NCBI GenBank assembly: GCA_017617805.1
Contig: JAFZVN010000033.1
Span: forward strand, 1-43,748
From: Bacteroidaceae bacterium
GTDB taxonomy: Bacteria; Bacteroidota; Bacteroidia; Bacteroidales; Bacteroidaceae
Reading direction: 5' to 3'
Length of the DNA stretch: 43,748 nucleotides
The position numbers and the translations under genes are program-made. The notes below the pieces were generated by a model. It searched no databases, was not told the DNA's origin, and worked only from the letters and a program-made list of their open reading frames with translations. Below, in pieces: positions 42,660-43,748 of the stretch. How positions within the stretch are numbered: position 1 is the stretch's first letter; each line of letters opens with the position of its first letter.

Positions 42660-43367
42660 TTACTTCAATTTCGCAATCACAGTCTCATTTCCCACTGTCC
42701 GCTGCCCCATCTTCACCAGCACCTCAGAGCCTAACGGCAAATACACATCCACACGGCTACCAAACTTGATGAAGCCCATGTGGTCATCGATGAAGCACTC
42801 CTCGCCCTCCTTCGGATAAGTCACAATGCGGCGAGCCAATGCCCCAGCAATCTGACGAGCCATCACCTCCACTCCATGCGCCGTGCGAATCACCACCATC
42901 GAACGCTCGTTCTCTGTGCTCGCCTTAGGCAGATAAGCCTTCAGGTAATTGCCATCCTGATGAGCCACCTTCACCACCGTTCCCTCACAAGGAATCCAGT
43001 TGGCGTGCACATTCGTCAGGCTCATGAAGATAGAAACCATCAAGCGCTTATCGTGGAAATACTCCATCTCCTCCACTTCCTCGATCACGACGATATGTCC
43101 ATCAGCAGGAGCCATAATCGTCTTGTTCGTAGGTCCATTGAACATACGCACTGGACAACGGAAGAAGTTAAGCAAGATGCCATACACAATCAGCACAATC
43201 CCGATGACGATGTAGGAACCCCAACAAAGCGTGCTCCTCGACATCCAAGCCAGACTAATGATAATAGCCGCCAGTACACCCGTGTAGAGCAACGTGTGCT
43301 TACCCTCATGGTGCAGACGAATTTTGTTTCTACGTTTGTTATGTATCAGTGGTTTTTCTTTCGACAT
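42660..43367 (-). CDS. psd: Phosphatidylserine decarboxylase
   Basis: Forms phosphatidylethanolamine. 235 residues from ATG 43367. Two N-terminal membrane segments (about 26-42 and 50-67) are followed by the short PSD-A type catalytic domain ([12 protein letters not shown], and the segment with [17 protein letters not shown]). The self-cleavage site is Gly203-Ser204 in [15 protein letters not shown]; cleavage would give the pyruvoyl group. The track-like longer start at 43409 lies upstream of the predicted transcription start and is rejected; 43388 is possible. Confidence 0.94.
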   Translation of the reverse strand: MSKEKPLIHNKRRNKIRLHHEGKHTLLYTGVLAAIIISLAWMSRSTLCWGSYIVIGIVLIVYGILLNFFRCPVRMFNGPTNKTIMAPADGHIVVIEEVEEMEYFHDKRLMVSIFMSLTNVHANWIPCEGTVVKVAHQDGNYLKAYLPKASTENERSMVVIRTAHGVEVMARQIAGALARRIVTYPKEGEECFIDDHMGFIKFGSRVDVYLPLGSEVLVKMGQRTVGNETVIAKLK

Positions 43368-43406
43368 GACAATCACTTTATGCCGCATATACGGCAGGAA
43401 TGGATG

Positions 43407-43438
43407 CAAAGGTAGGGTATTTTCTCATAAAACACAAA
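43407..43438 (-). promoter_or_regulatory. Promoter of the psd-pssA-DUF4834-sodB operon
   Basis: Minus strand: TTTG (43438-43435), 20 bp spacer, TACCTTTG (43414-43407). The transcript would begin near 43400 and enter a small hairpin TGCCG/CGGCA at 43396-43381 before the start codon. Confidence 0.82.
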
Positions 43439-43475
43439 CAAAATCGGAACTTTTCCGCATTTTTCCTCAAAACTT

Positions 43476-43507
43476 TTTGGGAAATCCAAAATAAAGCCCT
43501 AACTTTG
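43476..43507 (+). promoter_or_regulatory. Promoter of the tRNA-Gln/tRNA-Met unit
   Basis: TTTG at 43476-43479, 20 bp spacer, TAACTTTG at 43500-43507. Both match the consensus. The first tRNA starts 36 bp later. Confidence 0.8.
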
Positions 43508-43512
43508 CAGCC

Positions 43513-43536
43513 GCATTCCGCAAAAGAATGCTTTTT
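43513..43536 (+). terminator. Terminator-like hairpin at the 5' end of the tRNA transcript
   Basis: GCATTC (43513-43518) pairs with GAATGC (43526-43531), followed by TTTTT. It is located right at the predicted transcription start and just before the tRNA. Only 6 bp, so it may act as a 5' stem or processing leader instead of stopping transcription. Confidence 0.45.
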
Positions 43537-43542
43537 GAGGAT

Positions 43543-43613
43543 TGTGCTATGGTGTAATGGTAACACTACAGGTTTTGGTTCTGTCATTCCAGGTTCGAAT
43601 CCTGGTAGCACAA
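43543..43613 (+). tRNA. tRNA-Gln (TTG anticodon)
   Basis: 71-base cloverleaf. The acceptor arms TGTGCTA (43543-43549) and TAGCACA (43606-43612) pair fully, with discriminator A. The anticodon loop TTTTGGT gives TTG, and the T-arm GGTTCGAATCC is standard. CCA is not encoded. Confidence 0.93.
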
Positions 43614-43674
43614 CTCACTGAGAAAAGGCATCCAAGGACATAACACTCCAAAGGTGTCATTTTTTCACTCTATC

Positions 43675-43748
43675 GGACTTGTAGCTCAGTTGGTTAGAGC
43701 AACAGACTCATAATCTGGAGGTCCCAGGTTCAAGCCCTGGCTGGTCCA
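43675..43748 (+). tRNA. tRNA-Met (CAT anticodon), ending at the window edge
   Basis: 74-base cloverleaf. The acceptor GGACTTG/CTGGTCC has one T-T mismatch. The D-arm GCTCAGTTGGTTAGAGC, anticodon loop CTCATAA giving CAT, and T-arm GGTTCAAGCC are as expected. Elongator methionine is most likely; tRNA-Ile with a lysidine-modified CAT anticodon cannot be fully excluded by eye. It is complete apart from any encoded CCA beyond the window. Confidence 0.88.

Overview
The window is a stretch of a Bacteroidales chromosome, most likely from a Prevotellaceae (Prevotella-like) bacterium. The grounds are the Bacteroidota-type atp gene order with a short epsilon subunit, the repeated Bacteroidota promoter pattern (a TANNTTTG -7 box with a TTTG-like element about 20 bp upstream), a DUF4834 gene, a one-domain ProB, and many intergenic degenerate repeats of the kind common in Prevotella genomes. 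No virus, CRISPR array or complete insertion sequence was seen. Most of the window is core metabolism, with one small accessory patch at about 22.3-25.7 kb.

Layout. 1-5.8 kb: F-type ATP synthase operon (atpD end, atpC, atpB, atpE, atpF, atpH, atpA, atpG) closed by a strong terminator. 5.9-7.2 kb (minus): inositol-phosphate synthase. 7.5-12.5 kb (plus): an operon of a dolichol/polyprenol-phosphate mannosyltransferase-like GT2, dihydroorotase, a stand-alone MetH reactivation domain, a membrane metallophosphoesterase and a PlsC acyltransferase. 12.5-14.7 kb (minus): a large RING-like/TerD-like protein. 15-17.9 kb (minus): an isopropylmalate/citramalate synthase paralogue followed by a secreted DUF1593 protein. 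18-20.8 kb (plus): a porin and an SSS-family symporter. 20.8-22.3 kb (minus): an SLC13 permease. 22.3-25.7 kb: the accessory patch, with a gene remnant, a four-helix-bundle/zinc-finger protein, a small membrane protein, an AAA-DUF4143 ATPase and a structured non-coding region. 25.7-31.5 kb (minus): a tripartite RND efflux operon. 31.8-36.1 kb (minus): the leucine operon leuA-leuC-leuD, where leuD is fused to a DUF4234 membrane domain. 36.1-37.8 kb (minus): a secreted GH30 glycosidase. 38-41 kb (plus): a glycyl-radical-enzyme activase and proB-proA. 41-43.4 kb (minus): psd-pssA-DUF4834-sodB. 43.5 kb to the end: tRNA-Gln and tRNA-Met.

Two things stand out. First, the leucine operon has what looks like a complete transcription attenuator: a promoter, a 32-codon leucine-rich leader peptide, a 12-bp terminator hairpin with a T-rich tail, and an 11-bp alternative pairing between the leader coding region and the terminator's 5' arm. 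Second, short degenerate repeats that normally sit between genes also occur in frame inside genes: three repeat tracts in atpG, one in proA, several in the GH30 gene, and one at the joint of the LeuD-DUF4234 fusion. This recalls the Rickettsia palindromic elements that insert into proteins.

All family assignments come from reading motifs by eye. No database search, folding program or alignment was run.
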